From the NCBI RefSeq assembly GCF_001050195.2, contig NZ_DF967965.1, positions 276,844-340,843 of the forward strand: 64,000 nucleotides of DNA, given 5' to 3'. This DNA is from Anaerolinea thermolimosa. Lineage in GTDB: Bacteria; Chloroflexota; Anaerolineae; Anaerolineales; Anaerolineaceae. The notes beneath the pieces were generated by a model that saw only the letters and a program-made list of their open reading frames with translations, did no database searches and was not told the origin of the DNA. This document shows positions 48,896 through 57,376 of the stretch, piece by piece (position 1 is the stretch's first letter; each line of letters begins with the position of its first letter). A program made the translations under genes and the position numbers.

Positions 48896-49631
48896 AGAAC
48901 GGGTATCCTGCGAGGAAGATAAAAGCGAATGAAAACCATTGCAGGGCATATCCCATGTGCGGGCCTTCACTCAGGTCGGGTTCGGGCAGGCTGCGCGCTG
49001 GCAGAGACTGCCCGTTGAGAGGGGCGGCAATCAGGTAGAGCGGAGCGATCGGAACATTCATCTGCTGGCTCAGACGCGGAAGGTCGATCCAATTCCAGGC
49101 ATCCAGCCGACCCCGGGGAGCATCCACCGCCCCCCCGAGGCTGCGGGTTTGTTGAGATGGCATTAACCGCCCCCGCACGGTGATGCTTCCTTCTTCGGCG
49201 TATTTCGTCCGTTTCGATGGGTCGCCATCTTCCAGAGGGATCCAACCCCGATCGACGATCACGGCCTGGGTGCGGCCTTCGATGAGCAATGGGGTCAGGA
49301 GATGAAACCCGGGCCGGTTTTCCCAGATCTGATTCCGGAGCACCACCTCGCTGGAAAAGTCGTATTTCCCGGTAACGATGGCATCGCGATAGATGGCTGT
49401 GTTCCAGTCGGATGGGTTAGCCTGGTTAAGGTCGAGAGGTGGAAGCCCCATGGCCTGTTGAATCAGGGCATTGCGGGCGCGGCGCTGTTCCAGACGATCC
49501 AGTTGCCAGATGCCAAGCCGCACCATCACCATGGCGGCCAGGAGAACGAGCAGGGTGGTGAACAGCCAGCGCGGGGTTAAGAACGCGCGTAAGGGAGAGC
49601 CTTGCTTCAGGGCAATGCTACGGGGGTTCAT
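48861..49631 (-). CDS. SURF1 family oxidase assembly protein
   Basis: The 256-aa protein has TM helices near each end (about 22-42 and 232-248) and the SURF1 motifs: LGIWQLDRLEQRRARN, VVLRNQIWENRPGFHLLTPL in pieces, VDRGWIPLED, and GPHMGYALQWFSFAF. SURF1 helps insert heme a3 into subunit I. It overlaps the upstream cupredoxin-like gene by 4 bp and the downstream ctaAB start by 35 bp, in keeping with tight cotranslation in the operon. Confidence 0.93.
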   Translation of the reverse strand: MNPRSIALKQGSPLRAFLTPRWLFTTLLVLLAAMVMVRLGIWQLDRLEQRRARNALIQQAMGLPPLDLNQANPSDWNTAIYRDAIVTGKYDFSSEVVLRNQIWENRPGFHLLTPLLIEGRTQAVIVDRGWIPLEDGDPSKRTKYAEEGSITVRGRLMPSQQTRSLGGAVDAPRGRLDAWNWIDLPRLSQQMNVPIAPLYLIAAPLNGQSLPARSLPEPDLSEGPHMGYALQWFSFAFIFLAGYPFYVRKHLRSSPS

Positions 49632-50149
49632 GCTGGGCGCTCCGATGATGGAGAAGGATGGGTTTTAAGGGGAAAAATAAGAAAGGAATAAAGCACAAGC
49701 ATGAGGCTGGTGGGTAATCCCATGGCCAGCACTCCTTCCAGACGTGTGCTGCCGGTGAGGGCCGGAAGAACTTCGATGCCAAAGACTCTGGATTTCTGGA
49801 AGGAACAGTCGTAGGTGTAGCTGTTCGGTGCGCCAACCTCCAGCACCCCACTTGAACCTGGCGGCACCCAGACCGGGCCAAGCTGATGGCTGACGCTGTC
49901 TTCATTGCGGACGATTAAAAGATCACCTTCCACAAAGGTCATTGTGGATGGCAGGGTGAGGGCGTCTTCTCCGGCGGCGATGCGTTCCGCGGTGCCCGGT
50001 GGAATCACCAGGACAATTTGCCGGGCATCATCACGGGTTTGCGGGTCTTTCAGGAAGTGGTACGAGCTTTCAGAGACCAGCCAGGCTCCTCCAAGGCCGA
50101 TCAGGAGAGAAATGAAAATGCGCAGGTAAATGGCCATGCTGGTTTTCAT
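49628..50149 (-). CDS. membrane-anchored cupredoxin-like protein in the oxidase operon
   Basis: The 173-aa protein has an N-terminal TM (about 7-27), a beta-rich domain (about 40-138) and a C-terminal TM (about 143-162). Within the domain, RNEDSVSHQLGPVWVPPGSSG and YTYDCSFQKS give one His and one Cys in the spacing of cupredoxin ligands, but a clear second His/Met set is lacking. It may bind copper transiently and pass it to subunit I or II alongside the SCO protein. It overlaps the genes on both sides by 4 bp. The family is not firmly recognised. Confidence 0.65.
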   Translation of the reverse strand: MKTSMAIYLRIFISLLIGLGGAWLVSESSYHFLKDPQTRDDARQIVLVIPPGTAERIAAGEDALTLPSTMTFVEGDLLIVRNEDSVSHQLGPVWVPPGSSGVLEVGAPNSYTYDCSFQKSRVFGIEVLPALTGSTRLEGVLAMGLPTSLMLVLYSFLIFPLKTHPSPSSERPA

Positions 50150-50733
50150 CGGCGGTTCCGGATGATGGCTTTGATATCAGAAAGCAAATCTTCTACAGGC
50201 GTGCCAAAAGCGTAGGTGACACGCAAATTCCCCTGCGGGTCAATGAGATACAGTCGGGCTGAATGATCCACCAGATATTGCCCGCCTTTACCGGCTGGTT
50301 GTTCAGCGCGGTATACGCCGTAAGCCTGCCAGACGGACTCCAGTTCGCTCAGGCTTCCCGTAAGGCCCAGGATGCGTGGATCAAAAGCGGCGGTGTAACC
50401 GGCAAGCTTTTCCGGGGTATCGCGTTGAGGGTCTACGGTGATAAAGACGGGGGTTACCCGGTCAGCTAATGCACCCAGGCCTTTGAGAACCTGTTTCATT
50501 TCACCGAGGGTAGCCGGGCAGACGTCCGGGCAGTAGGTATAGCCGAAAAAGAGGAGAACGGTCTTTCCGCGTTGCTCACTCAGGCGAAAGTCTCCCAGAG
50601 CAATCTCCGGCGCGGGGATGGGTGGATCGATGACAGATCCACGCAGGGCGTGGGGCTGCAGGCTGAAGGCCGTGATGGCTACCACCAGGCCCGTCAGCAC
50701 CCCGATTACCAGCAACCAGAAAGACCGATGCAT
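50146..50733 (-). CDS. SCO1/SenC family copper chaperone
   Basis: The 195-aa protein has an N-terminal TM anchor (about 5-26) and a thioredoxin-like fold. The copper/thiol motif is C-x3-C (Cys 68 and Cys 72 in YTYCPDVCPATL), and the third ligand His lies in VDHSARLYLID. It delivers copper to the CuA site of subunit II. It follows the subunit III gene by one base and overlaps the cupredoxin-like gene by 4 bp. Confidence 0.94.
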   Translation of the reverse strand: MHRSFWLLVIGVLTGLVVAITAFSLQPHALRGSVIDPPIPAPEIALGDFRLSEQRGKTVLLFFGYTYCPDVCPATLGEMKQVLKGLGALADRVTPVFITVDPQRDTPEKLAGYTAAFDPRILGLTGSLSELESVWQAYGVYRAEQPAGKGGQYLVDHSARLYLIDPQGNLRVTYAFGTPVEDLLSDIKAIIRNRR

Positions 50734-50734
50734 A

Positions 50735-51316
50735 TCAAATCGCCATCCCGATCAGATACAATGCGGGGTAGAAGAAAATCCACACCACATCGACAAAATG
50801 CCAGTAATTGGCGGCGGCTTCCACTGCCCAGTGGCGTTCGGCAGAATAATGGCCTTTAAGACCGTTCCTGAGAATGATGGCCAGGAAGATGACTCCGGTG
50901 AGTACATGGAAGGCGTGCATGCCAGTCATCATATAAAAAACTGCTCCCTGGGGGCCATCGGCAGGGCCAAAATGCGCCATCCGCCATTCCACCCCGATGA
51001 CCCCCGCGAGGAAGCCAATACCGAGGAGCATGGTGATGAGGGTGCTTGTGATGAATCCACGCTGGTTTCCCTGAGAGATGTGCACCTCGGCGCGGTTCAT
51101 AAAGAAGCTGGAAATGAGTAATACCGAGGTAACGATCAATCCCACGAACTGATCCAGATCGGGGCGGCGATTACCGAGCAGGTAGAAGCGCGTCACCAGC
51201 AGGCCGCCAAACATAAAGGCATCGGACAGGATGAACAGCCACAACCCGATCCGCTGTGTGCGCAGTTTGTAGGCATAACTGTGAGCAGGTTTGAGGGCAG
51301 GAACTTCAGCGCTCAT
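50735..51316 (-). CDS. ctaE: cytochrome c oxidase subunit III
   Basis: The 193-aa protein has five TM helices and the subunit III landmarks: RIGLWLFILSDAFMFGGLLV near the N-terminus, FFMNRAEVHISQGN, MTGMHAFHVLTGVIFL, and EAAANYWHFVDVVWIFFYPALYL in pieces. It supports proton supply and stability of subunit I. It overlaps the subunit IV gene by 4 bp. Confidence 0.95.
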   Translation of the reverse strand: MSAEVPALKPAHSYAYKLRTQRIGLWLFILSDAFMFGGLLVTRFYLLGNRRPDLDQFVGLIVTSVLLISSFFMNRAEVHISQGNQRGFITSTLITMLLGIGFLAGVIGVEWRMAHFGPADGPQGAVFYMMTGMHAFHVLTGVIFLAIILRNGLKGHYSAERHWAVEAAANYWHFVDVVWIFFYPALYLIGMAI

Positions 51317-51531
51317 TCGTGTTCTCCTTCTTCGCGGAACGCGCGTTTAAGGTGCATAAAGTACCAGATCACCAGCCCGGCTTTGATCAGGGCAATGACC
51401 CAGAGAAGGATGACCGGTAATTCATGCGTTCCAATAAAGTATTCGATGGCAGTGAGGATGGCCAGAAAGACGAACACCAGCACACCACGGCGGAGTTCAT
51501 CGGGTCTGGAGGGAGAAGTTTCAGGTTCCAT
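51313..51531 (-). CDS. ctaF: cytochrome c oxidase subunit IV (prokaryotic type)
   Basis: The 72-aa protein has two TM helices and the small COX IV pattern: FLAILTAIEYFIGTHELPVI, LIKAGLVIWYFMHLKRAF. It is a structural subunit found in caa3-type oxidases. It lies between the subunit I and III genes, in frame with the operon. Confidence 0.92.
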   Translation of the reverse strand: MEPETSPSRPDELRRGVLVFVFLAILTAIEYFIGTHELPVILLWVIALIKAGLVIWYFMHLKRAFREEGEHE

Positions 51532-51549
51532 GGACAGGCTCCTTGAAGA

Positions 51550-53412
51550 TCAGTCAGCAGGTTGAGGAGAATGGGTGAGGTCGGCTTCCAGGCGAACGTA
51601 ACCGGGAGCTCCTTCCAGGCCATAATCATACGGATCGCCTGTGACCACCACCTCTCCGGAGAAATTGTGTGCAGGGGTTGGCGAAGGAATTTGCCATTCT
51701 GGAGAACGCGATTCCCAGAGGTTGCCGGTGGCGGGTTCGCCTTTACGGGCACTGCGGAACATGTTAATGAACAGTAGAAGAACAGAAAGGGCCACGGCAA
51801 ACCCGGCCAGGGTGATGATCAGATTAGGGAGCTGGAAGCCAAGCGCGGGGTCGTAATCGGCAATACGGCGGCGCATTCCCAGCAGACCAATGCGCATTTG
51901 TCCGAGGGACATCACCATGAAGCCGATGAAAAGCAGCCAGAAATGCCATTTTCCGAGCCGTTCACTCATACGCCTGCCGGTGATTTTAGGGTACCAGTAA
52001 TACAATGCAGCAAAGAAGGGGAAGACATACCCTCCAAACATGGTGGCGTGAAAGTGCCCGACAACGTAGTATGTGTCGGTGGCGTGCAGGTCGGTAGATA
52101 CAGTGCCCAGCAGAGGGCCGGTGATGCCACCCAGCAAGAAGATGACTATGGCTCCAATGAGGAAGAGCATGGGAGTCTGCAGGCGCATGCGTCCCTGCCA
52201 GATGGTGGCCGTCCAGCTGAAGAATTTCACCCCGGTAGGCACGGCGACGAGGAGGGTGCTGTACATGAAGGGTACCCGCAGGTATTCTTCCATACCGGCG
52301 GCAAACATATGATGCGCCCAGACGAGAAAACCAACCAGGCCGATTCCAAAGGAAGACATGGCCACCCAGCGGTAACCGAAGAGCGGCTTGCGCACAAAGA
52401 CGGGCAAGAGTTCACTGACCACTCCCAACCCCGGCAGGACGAAAATGTAAACCGCCGGGTGCGAGTAGAACCAGAAGAGGTGCTGAAAGAGAATGGGGTT
52501 ACCCCCCTGAGCCGGGTCGAAAAAGCCCATCCCCAGCAGGCGTTCAAAGAGCACGAGCTGGAAGGAAAGACCGATCATCTGGGTGGCAGTGAGGGCAATG
52601 ATCGAAGTGGAGAGCACTGCCCAGGCCAGAATGGGCATACGGAAGTAACCCATGCCTTTACTGCGCATACGCAGGATGGTGGTGATGAGGTTAAGCGCCC
52701 CCAGAATGGATGACCAGCCGACGAACCAGACCCCCAGGAAGAACATCTGCACACCCATGGGGCCGCGTACCGAGAGAGGCGGGTAACCCGTCCAACCAGT
52801 CTCGAACCCGCCCAGCGCCAGGCTGAAGACCAGCAGCAGAGCACCGGGCACTGCCACCCAGAAGGAAAAGGCGTTCAGGCGGGGAAAAGCCATGTCTCGG
52901 GCACCGATGATCAGGGGAATGACGTAGTTGGAAATGGCCGAGATGCCCATGAGAATGGAGGCAATCAGCACCATACCATGCAGGCCGATCAGTGTGTTGA
53001 AGAGGTTAAAACTGAGGAACTGTAACCCCGCCTGTGCCAGCTCTACCCGGAAGATGAGGGCAAATGATCCTCCCATGGCGAGGAGGAAGAGGGAGAGAAA
53101 GGCATATTGAACGCCGATGACTTTGTGGTCGTAACTCACACCCCAGTAACGGCGCAGCCCCCGGGGTTCTTCCACTTCTTCAGGCTCGGGCACCTCGTCA
53201 CCACGTGCCATACGGAACCAGTCGTTGAAAATGCCCAGACCGGTGAGGAAACTGAGTGCACTGATGAAACCGCCCACCACCCATGCCGGTTCAGCTTTGA
53301 GCGGCTGGCCGGTGAGCGTCTGCAGAAGGGTTACCAGCCCAAAACCGATGGCCATACCGACCACCTGGGCAAGGAGGCCGCGGATCATTCCGATCGAGAG
53401 GATTTTTTTCAT
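51550..53412 (-). CDS. ctaD: cytochrome c oxidase subunit I (A2-type)
   Basis: The 620-aa catalytic subunit has the low-spin heme His in NTLIGLHGMVLI and the CuB-Tyr site FWFYSHPAVYIFVLPGLG. That is the A2 form with YSHPAVY instead of the Glu-bearing HPEVY, so the D-channel relies on the Tyr-Ser pair. AHHMFAAGM and GHFHATMFGGYVF carry the remaining CuB and heme ligands. About 80 N-terminal residues with an extra TM pair and a ~70-residue soluble tail go beyond the usual core. It reduces O2 to water while pumping protons. Confidence 0.97.
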   Translation of the reverse strand: MKKILSIGMIRGLLAQVVGMAIGFGLVTLLQTLTGQPLKAEPAWVVGGFISALSFLTGLGIFNDWFRMARGDEVPEPEEVEEPRGLRRYWGVSYDHKVIGVQYAFLSLFLLAMGGSFALIFRVELAQAGLQFLSFNLFNTLIGLHGMVLIASILMGISAISNYVIPLIIGARDMAFPRLNAFSFWVAVPGALLLVFSLALGGFETGWTGYPPLSVRGPMGVQMFFLGVWFVGWSSILGALNLITTILRMRSKGMGYFRMPILAWAVLSTSIIALTATQMIGLSFQLVLFERLLGMGFFDPAQGGNPILFQHLFWFYSHPAVYIFVLPGLGVVSELLPVFVRKPLFGYRWVAMSSFGIGLVGFLVWAHHMFAAGMEEYLRVPFMYSTLLVAVPTGVKFFSWTATIWQGRMRLQTPMLFLIGAIVIFLLGGITGPLLGTVSTDLHATDTYYVVGHFHATMFGGYVFPFFAALYYWYPKITGRRMSERLGKWHFWLLFIGFMVMSLGQMRIGLLGMRRRIADYDPALGFQLPNLIITLAGFAVALSVLLLFINMFRSARKGEPATGNLWESRSPEWQIPSPTPAHNFSGEVVVTGDPYDYGLEGAPGYVRLEADLTHSPQPAD

Positions 53413-53429
53413 GAGTCTCTTTCCTCCGG

Positions 53430-54851
53430 TTAATGGATGGACTTGATATATTCAATCAGGTCGTTGATCTGATCGTCAGTAAGCAGAGAACTGTAATTGG
53501 AAGGCATGACATTGGCAGGGTATCCCTGAGTAATCTGGGCATTGGGATCAAGAATGGCGGTGCGCAGGTAGGTTTCATCGGCTACCACGGTGGTTCCGTC
53601 AGCAAGGGTGACGGTTTCACCGTACAGGCCCTTCCAGGTTGGGCCGACGAGTTTCTTGCCGTCCAGCGAGTGGCAGGAAATGCAGCCTGTGTTCTCGGCC
53701 CATTTTTTGCCCCGCTCTACGGGATCGGTGATCACTGCACTGACCTGGGTGCCCAACCATTGATCGAAATCAGCCTTGCTGACTACTTTGACCGGGGCAT
53801 TCATATAGGCGTGGGCTCCCCCGCAAAGTTCAGCACACATCACGGTGTAGTTGCCGATGCGGGTGGGGGTAATGCGCAATTGTTTGACCAGGTTTTCGCC
53901 GGGAAGAGCATCCTGCTTGACGCGAAATTCCGGCACCCAGAAAGAATGGATCACATCACGTGAGGTGAGGCTGAGGAGCGCCTGGCGGTCTACCGGAAGA
54001 TACAACTCGCGAGAGGTGACCCCGAAGTCGGAGTATTCGAAAGACCATCCCCACTGGAAGGCAACCACGCGAATATTCAGGGCCTGGGGTTCAGCTTTCC
54101 GTGTTTCGGCGAGGTTGCGGGCCCCAAAAAACGAGAAGGCGATTACCGTTCCCAGCGGGATGATCGTCCAGAGGATTTCAAGGCGGTTATTGCCCTTGAT
54201 ATAAGCTCCTTCTGTTTTCTCCCCGGGCTTGCTTCGGAATACGACAATGCTGTACACCAGGAAGACGACGATCATCGAGAAAAGCAGAGAGATCATGAAA
54301 AAATGAGCGTTAAACAGCCGATCGATGGTTGCGGCCTGCTGGCTGGCTTCTTCAGGGAGAAGCCCGATGGAGGTGAGTAAGAAGTAAAGCACCGCTGTAG
54401 AAACTATCACGAGCAGGCCAGCAATCAATAGGTGTCTGGTGTTTCCCTTCATTTTGGGGGTTCTCCTGGAGGGGGGATTTGAGGAGGGTTCGGGTTGCCA
54501 CGGCAGGTTAAGCCAGTCGTTTGCCTGAGCGGGTGTCAGGGTGCGGCGGTCGTATACCACCACGGCCCCGCTTTCCTGCAGTGAAACGAGGATCACCTGC
54601 ATGGGGCGGCTTCCGGTGATGAAATGGCTGAGGAATTCTTCGCGATGAATGGCCCGGTCATCGTAATCCACGATGACCAGGTCGGGCTGCCAGGAGTCGA
54701 GGGCGGCCAGGGTCTCTTCCATGCTGCTGGCCAGGCGGGATTGGATGGCCTGTTGCTGCCAGCGTTCACCGTAGAGTTTCATCAGGCCCTTGCCAAACAA
54801 GGGGTTGGCAGAGGCAATGAGTACACGTCGGGGTTTTCTTTCGCCTGTCAT
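53430..54851 (-). CDS. ctaC: cytochrome c oxidase subunit II with C-terminal cytochrome c and N-terminal receiver-like domain
   Basis: The 473-aa frame has three parts. Residues 1-~110 look like a response-regulator receiver (RRVLIASANPLFGKGLMKLY; QPDLVIVDYDD with Asp 62) but lack the acidic pair and conserved Lys. Then come three TM helices (about 138-160, 178-203, 224-246) and the CuA domain (CAELCGGAHAYMN). A cytochrome c follows (CISCH; VMPSNYSSL). Met 134 (codon 54452-54450) has AGGAGA upstream and would give a normal subunit II, so two products are possible. The frame has no stop between the parts. Three TMs put the receiver part inside the cell. It leads the operon. Confidence 0.9.
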   Translation of the reverse strand: MTGERKPRRVLIASANPLFGKGLMKLYGERWQQQAIQSRLASSMEETLAALDSWQPDLVIVDYDDRAIHREEFLSHFITGSRPMQVILVSLQESGAVVVYDRRTLTPAQANDWLNLPWQPEPSSNPPSRRTPKMKGNTRHLLIAGLLVIVSTAVLYFLLTSIGLLPEEASQQAATIDRLFNAHFFMISLLFSMIVVFLVYSIVVFRSKPGEKTEGAYIKGNNRLEILWTIIPLGTVIAFSFFGARNLAETRKAEPQALNIRVVAFQWGWSFEYSDFGVTSRELYLPVDRQALLSLTSRDVIHSFWVPEFRVKQDALPGENLVKQLRITPTRIGNYTVMCAELCGGAHAYMNAPVKVVSKADFDQWLGTQVSAVITDPVERGKKWAENTGCISCHSLDGKKLVGPTWKGLYGETVTLADGTTVVADETYLRTAILDPNAQITQGYPANVMPSNYSSLLTDDQINDLIEYIKSIH

Positions 54852-54903
54852 GACCGATCCCGTCCGCTCCGCTTCATAAAATAAATTCCTGCATCCTGAA
54901 TGG

Positions 54904-54941
54904 ATTGTAGGGGAAAGGATCGGGATTGGCTATCGACCAAT
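54904..54941 (-). promoter_or_regulatory. candidate promoter and inverted repeat of the oxidase operon
   Basis: Minus strand TACAAT (54904-54909) is a plausible -10. The inverted repeat ATTGG-N7-CCAAT (54925-54941) is centred near -36, suggesting activator control. No good -35 box is seen. Confidence 0.4.
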
Positions 54942-55003
54942 GTTGATCTAGAGGAGGATTATTCTCTGAATTTCAGGTGATTTTTCCATCACCCCAGGAA
55001 AGG

Positions 55004-56710
55004 CTATCGGCTGATTACCGGCAGGAAAGTCTGCGGACCGTACAAGACTGCCTTTTCGTGGGAATAGGGAATGCCGTTGATGGTGACCTGAATGTCATAA
55101 AGGCCATTGGGCCAGGCGGGAGGGGTCACTTCGAGTTCCCAGTAAGTGCCGCGATAAGTGGTGCGGTTGATGGTGGCGGCTTGCCCTCCAACACTGACCG
55201 TGAAGACCGGCTCAGGGGTGGCAGAAACCGGGTAAGTGCGTACGAGGAAAGCGTTCAGGCTGGCGGCTGTTCCGGCGTAGGCCGGTTCAAATTCGTTGGG
55301 AATCTTCAGGTAATAGAGCTGAAAAGCCTCATCAACAGCCGCACCGGCATTGAGGATGCCACTTCCACAGATTCTGGAATTTGCGCAGGCAGATCCTGTG
55401 GGAAAGGGGGTTGAACGCTTCTGGAAGATTTGGAGGATACGGTTGTAGGTTAGCTCAGGGTTCACGGCGAGCATCAGTGCCACCGCCCCGCTGACGTGAG
55501 GGGTGGCCATGCTTGTACCGGATTTATAGGAATAAGAATCGCCCCCTGGGGACGTGGTGCCCATATTACCCAGAGATAGAATGGAGCTTCCAGGAGCACT
55601 GATCTCCACTCCATTCCCGTAGTTACTGTAGCTGGCCAGGTAACCGTAGGAATCAGTGGCGGCTACGGTGAATATATTCTGACAGCCAGCGGGAGTAAAA
55701 GCGGCAACATCGGTAGAGCTGTTCCCTGCGGCTGCTACAGTGAATACCCCGCGGGCGAGGAGTTCATCGATAGCGCTCTGGAAGGCAATCGGGCAGGTGC
55801 CTGCCCCGCCCAGGCTAAGGTTGATCACCCGGGCGGGATGGGGATTGATGGAGACTCCCGAGACGTCCAGCCCCCCTGCCCAGCGCATGGCGGCGATGAT
55901 ATCTGAAAGATACCCCGTGCCACAGATTCCCAGAGCGCGTACTGGCAGGATGGGGTTCTGCCAGCTGATGCCAGAAATCCCCGTATTGTTGTTGGTGCTG
56001 GCGCCGAAGATGCCTGCCACATGAATGCCGTGCCAGCTGCTGGGAAGAGAGGATGAACAATATATCCCATCGCCGTAAGTGCCGGGATCAGAGGGATCAC
56101 TGTCCCATCCTCGTTGGGAGTCGCGATCCAGGTCGGGAGAGACGAAGTCGTATCCGGGGAGGAGCCGCCCGGTCAGATCCTGATGCGGTAAAGAACCCGT
56201 ATCGATCACTGCGACGGGCACCGAAGGGCTCCCGGTGGTCATATCCCAGGCGGTTGAGGCATTCATTCCGAAAGGAGCGGTCAGGTTCCACTGCGAATAG
56301 AAGTATGGGTCGTTGGGAACAAGCTGGGTGGTCAGGAGGATATCGGGTTCAGCCGCGGTGACAGCGGGATCATCCAGCAAAGAGTGTACCAGCTCGTCGG
56401 TTTGCTCTGCACTCAGGGGGGATGGAAGCCTCAAAACATGCCAGTTCTCACCCAGCGAGCGCTCATAAGTCAGGGCGACACCTGCTCGATGACTCAGCCC
56501 CTGTACCTCGGCAGCCGATAATACCCTGCCGGTGCTTTCAGGACGGGAAAGCGGGCGCCTGTATTGCACCAGAATGCGGCTGGTGGGAGGTGCGGCCGGG
56601 GCAGATTCGAGCGCGGTGGAGGGCTCCCATGGTGGTGATGCCTGGGCCGTAACGGGAAAGAGAGCCAGAGTGAGGACGAGTAAGTGAAGGAAGAAACGAA
56701 GGCGAATCAT
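55004..56710 (-). CDS. subtilisin-like serine protease (S8), secreted
   Basis: The 568-aa precursor has a signal peptide (about 1-24) and a propeptide-like region (about 45-105). The S8 triad is clear: Asp in VPVAVIDTGSLPHQDLTG, His in SWHGIHVAGIFGAST and Ser in GTSMATPHVSGAVALML, with the oxyanion Asn in TVAAAGNSS. The last ~100 residues form an IPT/Ig-like module. It probably degrades external protein. It lies 18 bp after the response regulator gene, so it may be in the same transcript. Confidence 0.93.
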   Translation of the reverse strand: MIRLRFFLHLLVLTLALFPVTAQASPPWEPSTALESAPAAPPTSRILVQYRRPLSRPESTGRVLSAAEVQGLSHRAGVALTYERSLGENWHVLRLPSPLSAEQTDELVHSLLDDPAVTAAEPDILLTTQLVPNDPYFYSQWNLTAPFGMNASTAWDMTTGSPSVPVAVIDTGSLPHQDLTGRLLPGYDFVSPDLDRDSQRGWDSDPSDPGTYGDGIYCSSSLPSSWHGIHVAGIFGASTNNNTGISGISWQNPILPVRALGICGTGYLSDIIAAMRWAGGLDVSGVSINPHPARVINLSLGGAGTCPIAFQSAIDELLARGVFTVAAAGNSSTDVAAFTPAGCQNIFTVAATDSYGYLASYSNYGNGVEISAPGSSILSLGNMGTTSPGGDSYSYKSGTSMATPHVSGAVALMLAVNPELTYNRILQIFQKRSTPFPTGSACANSRICGSGILNAGAAVDEAFQLYYLKIPNEFEPAYAGTAASLNAFLVRTYPVSATPEPVFTVSVGGQAATINRTTYRGTYWELEVTPPAWPNGLYDIQVTINGIPYSHEKAVLYGPQTFLPVISR

Positions 56711-56728
56711 GATGGCCGGGGAAGAAAG

Positions 56729-57376
56729 TTACCGCCGGGGGATCAAACCCAATTGTGAAGCCTTTCCTACAGCTTCGGTGCGGTTGGAGGCTTCAAGTTT
56801 ATCAAGGATATGCCGAATGTGAGTCTTGACGGTGTTCTCGGAGATGAAGAGACGGGCGGCTATTTGCTGGGTGGTCAGGCCTTCGGCCAGGCAGGCCAGC
56901 ACCTCACGTTCGCGTTCACTGAGCAGTGCCGGGGGCGGCTGGACGAAAGAATGGGAAACGGCATCCAGCACCGGGCCGATCACCTCAGGAGAGAGCGCGC
57001 CCTGCCCCTGAACAACGCTCAGCAAAGCCCGCCGCAATTCTTCTGGTTCGGTGTTTTTAAGCAGGTATCCATTGGCACCCGCCCGGATGGCCCCCAGCAG
57101 GTCTTCGTCTTCCTGGGAAATCGTCAGCATGAGAATGCGTACTTCGTTCTTTGCCCGGCGCAAGGTGCGAATCAGCGTGATGCCATCCATGCGGGGCATG
57201 TTGACATCCAGGAGGAGCACATCGGGATGGGTTTGCTCGATGACCTGAAGGGCCTCTTCGCCGTCACTGGCTTCGCCTACGATAGAAAATTCTGGCATGT
57301 CTCGCAGCAGGCCGATGAGCCCTCTGCGGAAGAGGGCGTGATCGTCGACCACCACCAGACGAACCGGCGTGTTCAT
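56729..57376 (-). CDS. NarL/LuxR-type response regulator
   Basis: The 215-aa protein has a receiver (Asp 57 in LLLDVNMPRMDG; VVDDHALFRRGL at the start; Lys in LLKNTEP) and a LuxR-type HTH (about 148-205: LSEREREVLACLAEGLTTQQIAARLFISENTVKTHI in pieces). It overlaps its histidine kinase gene by 4 bp. Likely targets are the neighbouring respiratory genes, by analogy with NarL. No binding site can be proved here. Confidence 0.95.
   Translation of the reverse strand: MNTPVRLVVVDDHALFRRGLIGLLRDMPEFSIVGEASDGEEALQVIEQTHPDVLLLDVNMPRMDGITLIRTLRRAKNEVRILMLTISQEDEDLLGAIRAGANGYLLKNTEPEELRRALLSVVQGQGALSPEVIGPVLDAVSHSFVQPPPALLSEREREVLACLAEGLTTQQIAARLFISENTVKTHIRHILDKLEASNRTEAVGKASQLGLIPRR

Noticed and set aside
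51898-52713. 271-codon frame antisense to oxidase subunit I.
   Set aside because: Composition is that of an antisense shadow (His/Glu/Gly-rich), with no ribosome site or homology.
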